A DNA stretch of 44,630 nt from Bacteroidales bacterium (lineage in GTDB: Bacteria > Bacteroidota > Bacteroidia > Bacteroidales > UBA932). The notes beneath the pieces were generated by a model that was given only the letters and a program-made list of their open reading frames with translations, did no database searches and was not told the origin of the DNA. Below are positions 16,686 through 25,572 of the stretch, piece by piece. The DNA lies in the NCBI GenBank assembly GCA_017429205.1, contig JAFRPH010000011.1, positions 1-44,630 on the forward strand, read 5' to 3'. Position 1 is the first letter of the stretch, and the number at the start of each line of letters is the position of its first letter. The position numbers and the translations under genes were made by a program.

Positions 16686-18490
16686 TACTGAGCTACATAG
16701 TTAGGATTCTGCACGAGGCCGGGGTTCACCGTAAGGGCGGCCTCCGGCAGCGGGAACCACTCGTACTTGCGGTCGCGCTTGGCGGGATAGGCATCGTCAC
16801 CCTCGCCGCGGCCGAAGAACCACCACTGGCCCTGGGTGAACTTGTCGAAACGACGGAGATCCGTGCGGCGGCGGCGTCCCTCGCAGAGGAACTCCTTGCC
16901 CCACTCGTTGAGCATCCAGTCGAGGTCGAAGGCGTCGAAGCCCGGACCCGGCTCGTTCTGGGCCGCCGTCCAGTCGGAGGCCTTGAAGTAGCGCTTGCGG
17001 ACCTGGTTCACGAGATCCTTGGCCGCATTGGCGTCGCCCGCGCGGAGCTTGCACTCGGCCAGCATGTAATAGACCTCGGCCAGCCGGAACTCGACCTCGT
17101 CCGTGTCGCGGAAATCCACGCCGCAGACATCCGGGAGGATCGGGTAGCGGAGCATGCGGAAACCGGAGTTGGTCTCGCCCCAGTGCGGGGACATGACGTC
17201 CGCCAGCTCGCGGCCCTTATTCTGGAAGGTGCCCACCTGGTCCACATAGACCAGATTCTGGCCTTCGCGGTCGGCGTCGGCCGGCAGGGCCTCGCCCGTA
17301 TAGTAGTCCACCTGCGGACCCATCAGGAAGAGACCTTCCCAGTTGCCCTTTTCGTCGGCGTGGTAGGCCTTCTTGCGGATGTCGCGGTTGTCGAAACGAT
17401 CGTACACGGCGCCCAGCTTGTCGCCATAGTCGAACAGGAAGGACTTGCCGCCCGTGTCGGTGCCGCCGGTCGGGAGGACCGTACCGGAGTTGTCGTGGGA
17501 CGGGGCGATGATCACGCAGTTCCAGCGGCCCTGGTCGTTGTTGGAGCCCAGGATGGAGAGCGGATCGCCGAAGGCGTTGTACGGAAGGAACGTGACGTCA
17601 CGCATGTTGTAGGCGTTGCCGGCGGACTTGCCGTACTCGTAGGCGAGGGCGAAGACGACCTCGGGGCAGTTGACATTGTCCGGGTTGTAGATGTCCCGGT
17701 AGTCGCCCGCGAGGGCGTAGTTGCCGAACTCGCCGCTGATGATGCTCTGGCACAGGGTCGCGCACTCGGAGAAGTGGTCCTCCTTGATGAACACGGGGGC
17801 GTTCAGCAGCAGGCGGGCCTTGATCATGCGGTTCGTCGCCTGGTTCATCCGGTTCACGTTGTTCTTAGGAAGGTTCGAAAGGCTCTCGTCGAGCTCGGTC
17901 ATCAGGAAGTCGTAGATCTTCTTGCAGGAAGTGTCGAAATCGGGATCGGCCGAACCGGGGACCTCGGAAGTCACCTCGGTGTTGAGCGGCAGGGCGCCGC
18001 CCCAGACCTCGAACAGGTTGTAGTAGCACCAGGCGCGGAGGGTCCGCATTTCACCGATATACTGGGCGGCATGCTCGGGAGAGACGCCGATGGCGTCGAG
18101 GTCCATCGTCTCCAGGTCGTGGATGATGCTGTTGACCTCGCCGATGGCGCCCCAGGTGTTGTTCCAGGCGCTCTGGATGATGGAGGACTGGGAAGTCCAG
18201 GTATGGGAGGAAAGGACGAACTTCTCGGCGTTGTCCCAGCCCCACTGGCCGCCGTTCCACACGCGCCAGGCGATCTGGTCGGCGGAGAACTCGTTCAGGT
18301 AGAAGAAATACTCGCCGAAGGAGCCTTCCGCCGTGTAGTACACGGAAGCGATGGCGCCCTTCACGCTGCCTTCGTTCTGGTAGAAGTTGTCGGCTTCGAT
18401 CCGGTTGAAGGCCTGCTCGGTGAGGTCGAAGCAAGCGGTCAGGCTGAGCGCGGCCGCTGCAAGTGCGATAGTGTTGAATATCTTTTTCAT
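16685..18490 (-). CDS. SusD-family starch-binding lipoprotein (downstream operon)
   Basis: 601 residues with a lipobox ending SLTAC20. The SusD/RagB features are an N-terminal TPR-like helical part (RTLRAWCYYNLFEVWGGALPL), the C-terminal EVEFRLAEVYYMLAECKLRAG helix region and the closing segment W-F-P-L-P. SusD proteins form a lid on the SusC porin and hold oligosaccharides for import. It starts 12 nt after susC and its stop overlaps the next start (TAATG). It is clearly diverged from the second SusD (28672-30261) and longer, so the two pairs probably prefer different chain lengths or branching. Confidence 0.93.
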   Translation of the reverse strand: MKKIFNTIALAAAALSLTACFDLTEQAFNRIEADNFYQNEGSVKGAIASVYYTAEGSFGEYFFYLNEFSADQIAWRVWNGGQWGWDNAEKFVLSSHTWTSQSSIIQSAWNNTWGAIGEVNSIIHDLETMDLDAIGVSPEHAAQYIGEMRTLRAWCYYNLFEVWGGALPLNTEVTSEVPGSADPDFDTSCKKIYDFLMTELDESLSNLPKNNVNRMNQATNRMIKARLLLNAPVFIKEDHFSECATLCQSIISGEFGNYALAGDYRDIYNPDNVNCPEVVFALAYEYGKSAGNAYNMRDVTFLPYNAFGDPLSILGSNNDQGRWNCVIIAPSHDNSGTVLPTGGTDTGGKSFLFDYGDKLGAVYDRFDNRDIRKKAYHADEKGNWEGLFLMGPQVDYYTGEALPADADREGQNLVYVDQVGTFQNKGRELADVMSPHWGETNSGFRMLRYPILPDVCGVDFRDTDEVEFRLAEVYYMLAECKLRAGDANAAKDLVNQVRKRYFKASDWTAAQNEPGPGFDAFDLDWMLNEWGKEFLCEGRRRRTDLRRFDKFTQGQWWFFGRGEGDDAYPAKRDRKYEWFPLPEAALTVNPGLVQNPNYVAQ

Positions 18491-18502
18491 GTCGCTCGCG
18501 GT

Positions 18503-21430
18503 TTAGAAGGTGACGGTCGCACCCAGGGTGACAACGCGGGTCTCGGGATAGCCCACGCCATTGTCCACGCCCGGCGTCAGTCCGTTGGTGGAAAGCAGGG
18601 CCGGATCGGTGCCGGTGTAACCGGTGAAGGTGTACAGGTCGGTCGCGGTCAGGAAGATGCGGAGGCTCCGGATGATGTCGCTGCTGGGATTCAGGGTGTA
18701 GCCCAGGGAGACGTTCTGCAGCTTCATGAAGTCGCCGTGCTCCAAGAAGTAGGAGGTGACGACGCCGCCGTATTCGCGGACATCCTTGTCGCGGGTGTAA
18801 GCGGTGCGGAAGACGTTGGCGTTACCGGAGCTCTGGAGGTTGCCGGCGCGGCGGTTGTTGTAGATCATGTGGCCGAAGGCGCCGTTCATGAACACGTTCA
18901 GGTCCCAGTGCTTGTAGCGGAACGTGTTGTTCCAGGACAGGAAGAGCTTCGGGATGGTGTTGCCGATGTAGCGCTTGAAGGCGGCGTTGGCGGAGGCGGC
19001 GGTGATGACGTTGCCGTCGTTGTCGTACACCATCATGTCGCCGTACTCGTTCACGCCGGCGGCCTCGTAGCCGTACAGGGTGCCGATGCGGCTGCCCTCG
19101 GTATAGCGGTAGTAGTAGGAGGTCTGTCCCAGGCCGCCGGTGCCCAGCATGTCGATGTAGGAGGCGCCGTAGATCTGGTTGGACAGGGTCTTGATCCGGG
19201 AGTAGCCGACGGACGCGTTGATGCCGGAGGTCCAGGTGAAGTCCTTCTTCTTGATGATGTCGCCGTCCAGGGCGAGCTCGGCGCCGAGGTTCTGGGTCTC
19301 ACCCACGTTCACAAGGATGGAGCTGTGGATGAACGGCGGCTGCGGAGCGGTGTAGTTGTACAGCAGGTCCGGGCTGCGGCGGTCGTACAGGTCGAGGCTT
19401 CCGCGCAGGCGGTTGTCGAAGAAGACGAAGTCGAGACCGACGTTCACCGCGACGAGTTTCTCCCAGCGCAGGTCCGGATTCGCGTTGGAGGCCGGGCGAT
19501 AGCCCTTCACCCACTCACCGTCCATGTAATACTGGCCGTGGCTGCCGTAGGTCGGGCGGGACACGTTGGAACCGCCGCGACGGCCGGTGACACCGTAGGA
19601 GACACGGGGCTTGAGGCTGTTGATCCAGCGGGCGCCCTGCATGAACTCCATGTTCGCCATTTCCCACGCGATGGAGGCGGCGGGGAAGTTACCCCACTTG
19701 TGATTCGCACCGAAGTTGGTGGCGCCTTCGTGACGGAGGGACAGGGACGCGAAGATGGTGTTGTTCCAGTTGTAGTTCACACGGCCCAGGAGGGCGATGA
19801 CCTTGGAGAGGGACTTGCCGGAACCCATGCCCGTCTGGGCGGGATTCTCGGTCCGGGCGGTACCGGCACCGATGTCGTTCCATAGGAGGGAGTCGTAGGT
19901 GAAGCCGCGGTTGGTCATGTTCATGCTCTCCGAATTGTGGTCCTGGTAGGAGTAGCCGGCCACCGCGTTGAGGTGGTGGGCGCCCTGGTGGAAGGAGTAG
20001 TTGAACAGCCACTCGAGCTGGTTGCGCCAGTTCTTGCTGTAGCTCAGGGAAGCGGTGCCCTCATAGCCGTTCCAGTACTTGTCGTGGGACTCGATGGGGG
20101 TGTAGTTGTTGGACTTGTAGTCATTGTAGTCCAGGGAGTAGGTGACCGTGGAGCTGAGGTTGTGGACTTCGTTCTTGATGAAGTTCGCCTTCAGGGACAC
20201 GGCGCCGGTGGTGTACAGGCGCTGGCCGTTCGCGGTCTTGTTGAGCATCGCCTCGACCGGGTTCGTGGCGCCGGTCGGAGCCGTCGGCTGGTAGAAGGAG
20301 CCGTCGTCGTTGTAGATCGGGAACGTCGGATTGATGGTCATGGCGGTGCCGAAGGAACCGTCGTTGCCGTATTCCTCGTTCACGCGACGGGCGTTCAGGC
20401 TGATGTTCAGCTGGAGGATGTCCTTGATGAGGCGCTGCTCCACGGCGGCGCGGGCGCCGAATTCCTCACGGGCGTCCACGAGGTCCACACCGAGGGAGTT
20501 CTTGTAGGACACGGAAGCGTTGTAGGAGCCCTTGTTGGTGCTGCCGTCCACGCCCACATAGTGGCTGTGGCCATAGGAGAAGTCGCGCAGGAGGGCGTGG
20601 TACCAGTCGGTGCGGGCGCCGTAGTCGGTGCCGCGACGGGAACGGACCCACTCTTCCGGAGTCAGGATCGCGATCGGTTCCTTCACGAAGTTCACGTTGA
20701 AAGCGCCGTCGTAGGTGACGTGGGCCGTGCCGGCCTCGTCCTTGGAGCCCTTCTTGGTGGTGACGAGGATGACGCCGTTCGCACCGGCCGTACCATAGAT
20801 GGAAGCGGAAGCCGCATCCTTCAGGACGGTCATGGACTCGATGTCCTGCGGGGCCAGAGAGCGGATGTCGCCGCCCGGGACGCCGTCGATCACCACGAGC
20901 GGGCCGTTGCCGGCCTGCAGGGAGGTGGCGCCACGGATCTGGTAGTCGGAACCGGAGTTCGGGTTGGAGCCCTGGCTCGTCACGACGTTCAGGCCGGCGA
21001 CCTTACCGGTGAGCATCGTCATCGGGTTGTTGGTGGTGCCGCGGAAGAAGTCCTTGCTGTCCACCTGGACGATGGACGCGGAAACCTCCTTCTTGGACAG
21101 GGTACCGTAACCGATGACGACCACTTCGTCCAGGAACTCGGTGTCCTCGAGGAGGAGCACCTTGGCCGGGACCTCGGAGGCCTTGAAAACTTGGGTGGCG
21201 TAGCCGATGCAGCTGATTTCCACCAGCGCATCCGCATCCGGGACGCGAAGGACGAAGTCTCCGTCCAGGCCGGTCGTCGTGCCGTTCGTCGTGCCTTGCT
21301 GCAAGACGGTGGCGCCGATCACCGGGCCCATCGCATCCTCCACCACACCTTTGACCAGGTATCCGCCCTGGGCGGACACCAGACCCGCTGCCAGAAGCAG
21401 GAGGGTCAATGCGGAAAGAATCCTTTTCAT
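18503..21430 (-). CDS. SusC-family TonB-dependent outer-membrane transporter (downstream operon)
   Basis: 975 residues. After the signal peptide (ending VSAQ) comes a carboxypeptidase-regulatory-like domain (about 23-95), then a TonB-box-like segment DEVVVIGYGT (101-110), a plug (about 113-235) with IRGATSLQAGNGPLVVIDG, and a beta-barrel ending in a hydrophobic, Phe-terminated strand (VTLGATVTF). It imports maltooligosaccharides using TonB energy. The N-terminal domain is very close to that of the second SusC (VIGA, QQGTTNGT, ISCIGYATQVFKASEVPA), pointing to duplication followed by barrel divergence. It has its own promoter and begins the downstream operon. Confidence 0.95.
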   Translation of the reverse strand: MKRILSALTLLLLAAGLVSAQGGYLVKGVVEDAMGPVIGATVLQQGTTNGTTTGLDGDFVLRVPDADALVEISCIGYATQVFKASEVPAKVLLLEDTEFLDEVVVIGYGTLSKKEVSASIVQVDSKDFFRGTTNNPMTMLTGKVAGLNVVTSQGSNPNSGSDYQIRGATSLQAGNGPLVVIDGVPGGDIRSLAPQDIESMTVLKDAASASIYGTAGANGVILVTTKKGSKDEAGTAHVTYDGAFNVNFVKEPIAILTPEEWVRSRRGTDYGARTDWYHALLRDFSYGHSHYVGVDGSTNKGSYNASVSYKNSLGVDLVDAREEFGARAAVEQRLIKDILQLNISLNARRVNEEYGNDGSFGTAMTINPTFPIYNDDGSFYQPTAPTGATNPVEAMLNKTANGQRLYTTGAVSLKANFIKNEVHNLSSTVTYSLDYNDYKSNNYTPIESHDKYWNGYEGTASLSYSKNWRNQLEWLFNYSFHQGAHHLNAVAGYSYQDHNSESMNMTNRGFTYDSLLWNDIGAGTARTENPAQTGMGSGKSLSKVIALLGRVNYNWNNTIFASLSLRHEGATNFGANHKWGNFPAASIAWEMANMEFMQGARWINSLKPRVSYGVTGRRGGSNVSRPTYGSHGQYYMDGEWVKGYRPASNANPDLRWEKLVAVNVGLDFVFFDNRLRGSLDLYDRRSPDLLYNYTAPQPPFIHSSILVNVGETQNLGAELALDGDIIKKKDFTWTSGINASVGYSRIKTLSNQIYGASYIDMLGTGGLGQTSYYYRYTEGSRIGTLYGYEAAGVNEYGDMMVYDNDGNVITAASANAAFKRYIGNTIPKLFLSWNNTFRYKHWDLNVFMNGAFGHMIYNNRRAGNLQSSGNANVFRTAYTRDKDVREYGGVVTSYFLEHGDFMKLQNVSLGYTLNPSSDIIRSLRIFLTATDLYTFTGYTGTDPALLSTNGLTPGVDNGVGYPETRVVTLGATVTF

Positions 21431-21475
21431 TGGGTTGGTAGTTGGTTATATTGGGTTACTGTTGTCAGTGTACCG

Positions 21476-21507
21476 CAAAATTACCGGGATTCTCACGCGC
21501 GTCCGAA
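21476..21507 (-). promoter_or_regulatory. Promoter of the downstream sus operon
   Basis: On the minus strand, TTCG (21507-21504), a 20-bp spacer and TAATTTTG (21483-21476): an exact -7 and a one-mismatch -33. The leader to the susC ATG is about 40 nt and contains AACCAACTAC, similar to AACTAACTAC in the leader of the other susC. About 90 bp of AT-rich DNA further upstream could hold the activator site. Confidence 0.6.
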
Positions 21508-21606
21508 TAACATAGGGAAAATATAATTATAAAACATTTTAATACGCTGTGAACCAGCGCATTGACACCCTTCACCAAGGAGAAAAATATAACGGTTGTA
21601 TTGGCC

Positions 21607-23199
21607 TTACCGGGCCCCGATCTTCATGATTTCGGCCTCGAACTGCTCGTTCTCCACCCAGGACTTGTTCTTCACCCGCGTCTTGTAGGTGTTGATGGTG
21701 TGGACGGAGTAGTCCAGGAACTTGGCGATGCGGTCCGTCTCGGAGATGCCGAGGCGGATGAGGGCGAAGATGCGCATCTCCGGGGTGAGGCCCTCCGCCG
21801 GGAACCGCTGCTCGGTTTCCGGGAACAGGGCGTTGTAATCGTTGACGAAGGTCGGGAAGATCTTCAGGAAGGTGTGGTCGAAAGAATCGTACATCTCGTC
21901 CCGCTCCTTGTCGATGGTGGACTCCTTCAGGGACCGGCGCAGTTCGTCGTACTGCCGGGTGACGATCATCCGGTCCACCATCTTGTACAGCTGGGCCATC
22001 TTGTCCAGGAACTCGGAATTGATGTAGAAGGAGTTGCCGATGTACTCCGACTTGATCTCGTTCGCCTCGGCGAGCTGCACGTTCGCGGCCTCGAGCTGGG
22101 CGTTCCGCTCCTCGATGGTCGCGCGCGCCTCGTGCAGGCGGCGGTATTGACGGCGGATGAACCAGATGGCGGCGACCGCGGCCAGGATGACCGCCGCCAG
22201 CAGCACGATGACCAGCGCCATCAGGTTCCGCTCCCGCTGCAGACTGTCGTAATGGTTCTTCTCCACGAGGGGCAGCACCGCGCCGACCTCCAGCTTGCGG
22301 AGGCGGGCGTTGTAGAAGTTCGCATCCTCGAAGGATTCGTGCACATAGCGCGACGGCCGCTCCACCTCGCCCCGGCGGGTCAGGTACTCGGCGAGCATCC
22401 GGAGCGCGGTCGTCTCCTTGGTGGAGGACTTGAGGTCGAAGATGGCCGATTCGCAGAGCGACTTGATCGCCTCGTCGTCCCGGCCCAGGCAGTGCTGGAG
22501 CCAGCCGGTGGACGACGCGAAAATGGCGCGCTGATGGTAATCGAGGTTCTCGTCGGAGAGCAGACGGCTGAACGCCGCGATGCCCTCCTCGTACTGGGCG
22601 CTCTCCATCAGGTAGTTCGCCCGGTATTCCCACCAGACGGGCGATTCCACCGGAACCATCTCCATGATCTTCCGGCTGTACTCCTCCCCCACCCGGGAAT
22701 ACTCGTCCCAATACGGGGCCGTCTGGGAATAGCCGCGGGCGGAATAGTTCAGCCGCACCTGCATCTTGTAGTATTCCAAGAGCGTCTGGGGGGAAACCCC
22801 CTCCACGTCCAGAGCGTCCATCACGTCGAACGCCTCCTTGTACAGGCCTGCGGAAATCAGGCAGAACGTCGTGGCGCAGCCGGCCTCGACCCGAGCGTCG
22901 GGCAGGTTCGCCGCGGCCGCGAGCCGGGCCATCTCCTGCGCGTACGCATAGGCCGAATCGTACTTGTAGCTCTGGTATTCCTCGTACAGTTCGCGCGTGA
23001 CGCCGTAGCGCTCCCGGTCGTCCAGCGCGGCGCGGAGGCGGCCGCGCAGCTGCCCGATCCGGGCCTCCTTCCGCGCGTCATACTCCTCCTTCTTCGCCAG
23101 CTCAGCATCCAGTTCGTCCAGCCACGGCTCCCTTTCCCGCCCCTGCAGCGGAACCAGCGTCAAAAAAAGCAGCGCAATGATATGAAGCAACTTCATCAT
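21607..23199 (-). CDS. susR: SusR-like membrane-bound transcription regulator (TPR, TM, LuxR-type HTH)
   Basis: 530 residues: a signal/anchor (1-20), a helical TPR-like periplasmic part (about 25-315), one transmembrane segment (about 325-348), a coiled coil (about 352-385) and a C-terminal helix-turn-helix (about 470-512, LTPEMRIFALIRLG, then HTINTYKTRVKNK). This is the layout of SusR of Bacteroides thetaiotaomicron, an inner-membrane activator of sus genes in response to maltose. The length (530 versus about 540) also fits. It lies between two Sus operons, in the same direction as both, 60 nt after the SusG-like gene and 176 nt before the downstream susC. A weak promoter (TAACTTGC, 23220-23213) may serve it. 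Confidence 0.82.
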   Translation of the reverse strand: MMKLLHIIALLFLTLVPLQGREREPWLDELDAELAKKEEYDARKEARIGQLRGRLRAALDDRERYGVTRELYEEYQSYKYDSAYAYAQEMARLAAAANLPDARVEAGCATTFCLISAGLYKEAFDVMDALDVEGVSPQTLLEYYKMQVRLNYSARGYSQTAPYWDEYSRVGEEYSRKIMEMVPVESPVWWEYRANYLMESAQYEEGIAAFSRLLSDENLDYHQRAIFASSTGWLQHCLGRDDEAIKSLCESAIFDLKSSTKETTALRMLAEYLTRRGEVERPSRYVHESFEDANFYNARLRKLEVGAVLPLVEKNHYDSLQRERNLMALVIVLLAAVILAAVAAIWFIRRQYRRLHEARATIEERNAQLEAANVQLAEANEIKSEYIGNSFYINSEFLDKMAQLYKMVDRMIVTRQYDELRRSLKESTIDKERDEMYDSFDHTFLKIFPTFVNDYNALFPETEQRFPAEGLTPEMRIFALIRLGISETDRIAKFLDYSVHTINTYKTRVKNKSWVENEQFEAEIMKIGAR

Positions 23200-23233
23200 T
23201 ACGCCGCAAGTTAGTTATTTTCAACGAAAAGCA

Positions 23234-23251
23234 CAACCCCTGCCCGGGGTC
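23234..23251 (-). terminator. Weak hairpin after the SusG-like gene
   Basis: On the minus strand ACCCC, GGGCA, GGGGT followed by TGTGCTTTT. It is a short GC stem with a poor U-tract, just after the amylase stop and before the regulator. It could partly terminate the upstream operon. Confidence 0.3.
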
Positions 23252-23259
23252 TGTTCCCG

Positions 23260-25479
23260 TTACAGCTTGAACACCACGGAGGAGTTCGGGCCGAGGGTGA
23301 GCTTGTCGTGGTCGATGGTCGCCGTGCCGAGGAGGCCGACCGCGCGGGACATATCGTCCTTGACGGTGACATCCTTCGCCGAAGCGGCCGTATTGTGGAT
23401 CACGAGGAGCTTCTGGCTGCCGGCGGTCATGTACCAGGACGCGATGGAACTGCCGCTGAGGTTGGCATTCGTCATCGTGCCTTCGGCCAGGGCCTGGTAG
23501 GTGTTGCGGAGACGGCTCCAGGTCATGTACACGTTCAAGAGAGAGTTCGCATCGGCTTTCTGGGCCTCCACGGAGATGGAGGAGGTGAGCATCGCATTGT
23601 CCACCTTGTTGTTCGGGCCTTTCTTCGCGCAGTCGCTGCCGCTCTTGTTCCACATCATCGGGGTGCGGACATACTCGTCGCCGCCGCCCTTCGTTCCGTA
23701 ATAGCCGAGCTCTTCACCCTGGTACACGAAAGGCTTGCCGGGCGTGGTGAGCATCATCGCGGCCGCCTGCTTCTCCTTCGCCACGTTCTTCCCGAGGGCT
23801 TCCGCCGCGCGGTCCTGGTCGTGGTTGGTCATGAAGATGGACGTGATGGCGTCGGCGCGCTGCGCCTTGTGGTCGTCGATGAACTGGCTCACCGTGGACA
23901 CATAACTGGACGCGTTGCCGCCGAGAGCCTGCTTCAGCGCGTCGAAATACGCGAACTCGAAGCAGGAAGTCAGGCTCCCGTAGTAAGTCTTTTCGGTATC
24001 GTGGCCGTCCCACTCTTCCGCCACCATGAAGATGTTGTCGCTGTGGCCAGCGGCCTTGTAGGCCGCGTTGCAGCGTTCATACCACTTTTTCAGCAGGGTC
24101 CGGTTGGAGGAATGGTTGTAGGAAGCGATGCCGCCGCAAATGTGCTTGACTGCATCCAGGCGGAACCCGTCCACGCCCAGGTTGATCCATTTGTCGGCCG
24201 AGGCGGCCAGGTCCAGGAACGTGGGATTGCTGTCGGCCGTCGCGGGATCGCCGTAGTTCAGGTCCGGCATCCAGTCGCTGAAGCAGCCCATGTAGTACAG
24301 GGTTTCCGTGGTCACGTTCGAGAGCTCGAACTTGTAGCGGCCGTTGCCGGTGAAGCTCATGTCGGCGCCTTCCGGCACCAGGTCCATCGCCTGCCCCTCC
24401 GTAATCGTGCCGTTACCGGAAGCCCCGAACTTGGAATTATCCCAGCTCATATATTTGCGCACCAGGATGCCCCACGTACCGTTGATGTCCATCACCAAAT
24501 AGTAAGTGCCGTCGCCCTTGTTCACGAATTGGACAGCCTTGTCACCCGACCCGTCCCACATATACAGGTTCCAGCCGGCGGTGCCGTTCGTCACGGCTTC
24601 GGTGGTCTTGGTGACGGTCAGCTTCGGCGCGCCGGAAGTCGCCTGTTTCCACTCGCCGGACTCATACCGCGTCCCCTTCAGCATCGGGAACTTGGTATAG
24701 TCCGCCGAGGGATTGGCGCTAAGGAAATAGTAGTCGCGGTACGGAGAGGACGGATCGGCCAGGGCCTGCATGAACCAGGCGTTGTTCTTGCCGGAATGGT
24801 TCAGGACATAGTCCATGTAGATCTTGATGTTCTTGGCATGGGCCGCGTCGATCAGGTTCTTGAAGTCCTGCTCCGTGCCGAACAGCGGGTTCACGGCATA
24901 GTAATCATCCACGTCATAACCGTGATAGGAGGACGTCTTCTGCGCCGGCGACAGCCACAGCGCCGTCGCGCCCATCTCGTCCAGGTAGTCCAGCTTGTTC
25001 TGGATGCCCTTGAAGTCGCCCACGCCGTCGCCGTTGCTGTCGGCGAAGGAATAGACGAGCAGCTGGTAGGTCGTGGAAGAGCGCTTGTTGCCATCGAAGC
25101 TGTCGGGGTTCGCCACGACCGTGACGATGTTCTTCCCCTTCTGGGTCACGGCGATCGAGACGGTGCTCGACCCCTTGACGGAAATCGAACCGGAGCGGTC
25201 CTCGCCCGTGTTGGCGTCGACCTTCACCGCCAGGTTGGCCTTGCCGGTGCCGGAGGTTTTCTCCATATGGATCCAGGAGGCGGAAGGCGTGGCCGTCCAG
25301 TCCTTTTCGGTCGTGACGTACACGAGTTTGCTCGAGGCGTCCTCGGCTTCGAACTCGAGCGAGGCGGGGCTCACTGTCAGGGTGTCCTGAGGCTCCTGCT
25401 TGTTCTTCGTCGGGTCGCAGGAGAAGAGGACCAGCAGCGCGGCCAGGGAGGCCAGGATGGAGATGAGAGTCCGTTTCAT
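23260..25479 (-). CDS. susG: SusG-like GH13 surface alpha-amylase with BACON domain and inserted binding module
   Basis: 739 residues, lipobox ending LFSC21. Residues about 33-115 are a BACON domain (LTVSPASLEFEAE, W-I, VTQKGK), probably a spacer or carbohydrate-binding platform. The GH13 catalytic domain runs from about 135 to 660, with nucleophile D442 (GFRLD), acid/base E488 (FMVAEE) and D554 (TNHD). Between the YRDYYFLS segment and MPDLNYG, about 140 extra residues (262-400) form a Trp/Tyr-rich module, in the place where SusG carries CBM58. It should cut starch at the cell surface. It ends the upstream operon and is preceded by two palindromes (25498-25524 and 25531-25568). Confidence 0.9.
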   Translation of the reverse strand: MKRTLISILASLAALLVLFSCDPTKNKQEPQDTLTVSPASLEFEAEDASSKLVYVTTEKDWTATPSASWIHMEKTSGTGKANLAVKVDANTGEDRSGSISVKGSSTVSIAVTQKGKNIVTVVANPDSFDGNKRSSTTYQLLVYSFADSNGDGVGDFKGIQNKLDYLDEMGATALWLSPAQKTSSYHGYDVDDYYAVNPLFGTEQDFKNLIDAAHAKNIKIYMDYVLNHSGKNNAWFMQALADPSSPYRDYYFLSANPSADYTKFPMLKGTRYESGEWKQATSGAPKLTVTKTTEAVTNGTAGWNLYMWDGSGDKAVQFVNKGDGTYYLVMDINGTWGILVRKYMSWDNSKFGASGNGTITEGQAMDLVPEGADMSFTGNGRYKFELSNVTTETLYYMGCFSDWMPDLNYGDPATADSNPTFLDLAASADKWINLGVDGFRLDAVKHICGGIASYNHSSNRTLLKKWYERCNAAYKAAGHSDNIFMVAEEWDGHDTEKTYYGSLTSCFEFAYFDALKQALGGNASSYVSTVSQFIDDHKAQRADAITSIFMTNHDQDRAAEALGKNVAKEKQAAAMMLTTPGKPFVYQGEELGYYGTKGGGDEYVRTPMMWNKSGSDCAKKGPNNKVDNAMLTSSISVEAQKADANSLLNVYMTWSRLRNTYQALAEGTMTNANLSGSSIASWYMTAGSQKLLVIHNTAASAKDVTVKDDMSRAVGLLGTATIDHDKLTLGPNSSVVFKL

Positions 25480-25497
25480 AAGGCAGTCTTTGTGTTT

Positions 25498-25524
25498 GAG
25501 ATTCCCGGCCAGCCGGGAATGACG
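25498..25524. repeat. REP-like palindrome in the SusE/F-SusG spacer
   Basis: ATTCCCGGC, CA, GCCGGGAAT: a perfect 9-bp inverted repeat flanked by GAG and GACGG. The flanks and arms match the palindrome read in frame inside GH97 (9765-9793), in the same orientation relative to the genes. Confidence 0.65.
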
Positions 25525-25530
25525 GTTACT

Positions 25531-25568
25531 TGGCAGGCCGGGGTCCGGTCAGGGGCCCCGGCCCGAAA
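25531..25568. repeat. GC-rich intercistronic hairpin (copy C) ahead of the SusG-like gene
   Basis: Arms GCCGGGGTCC (25537-25546) and GGGGCCCCGGC (25552-25562). Almost identical to copy B in the other Sus operon. Together with the neighbouring palindrome it fills the 93-nt gap after the SusE/F gene. Confidence 0.75.
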
Positions 25569-25572
25569 AAAG

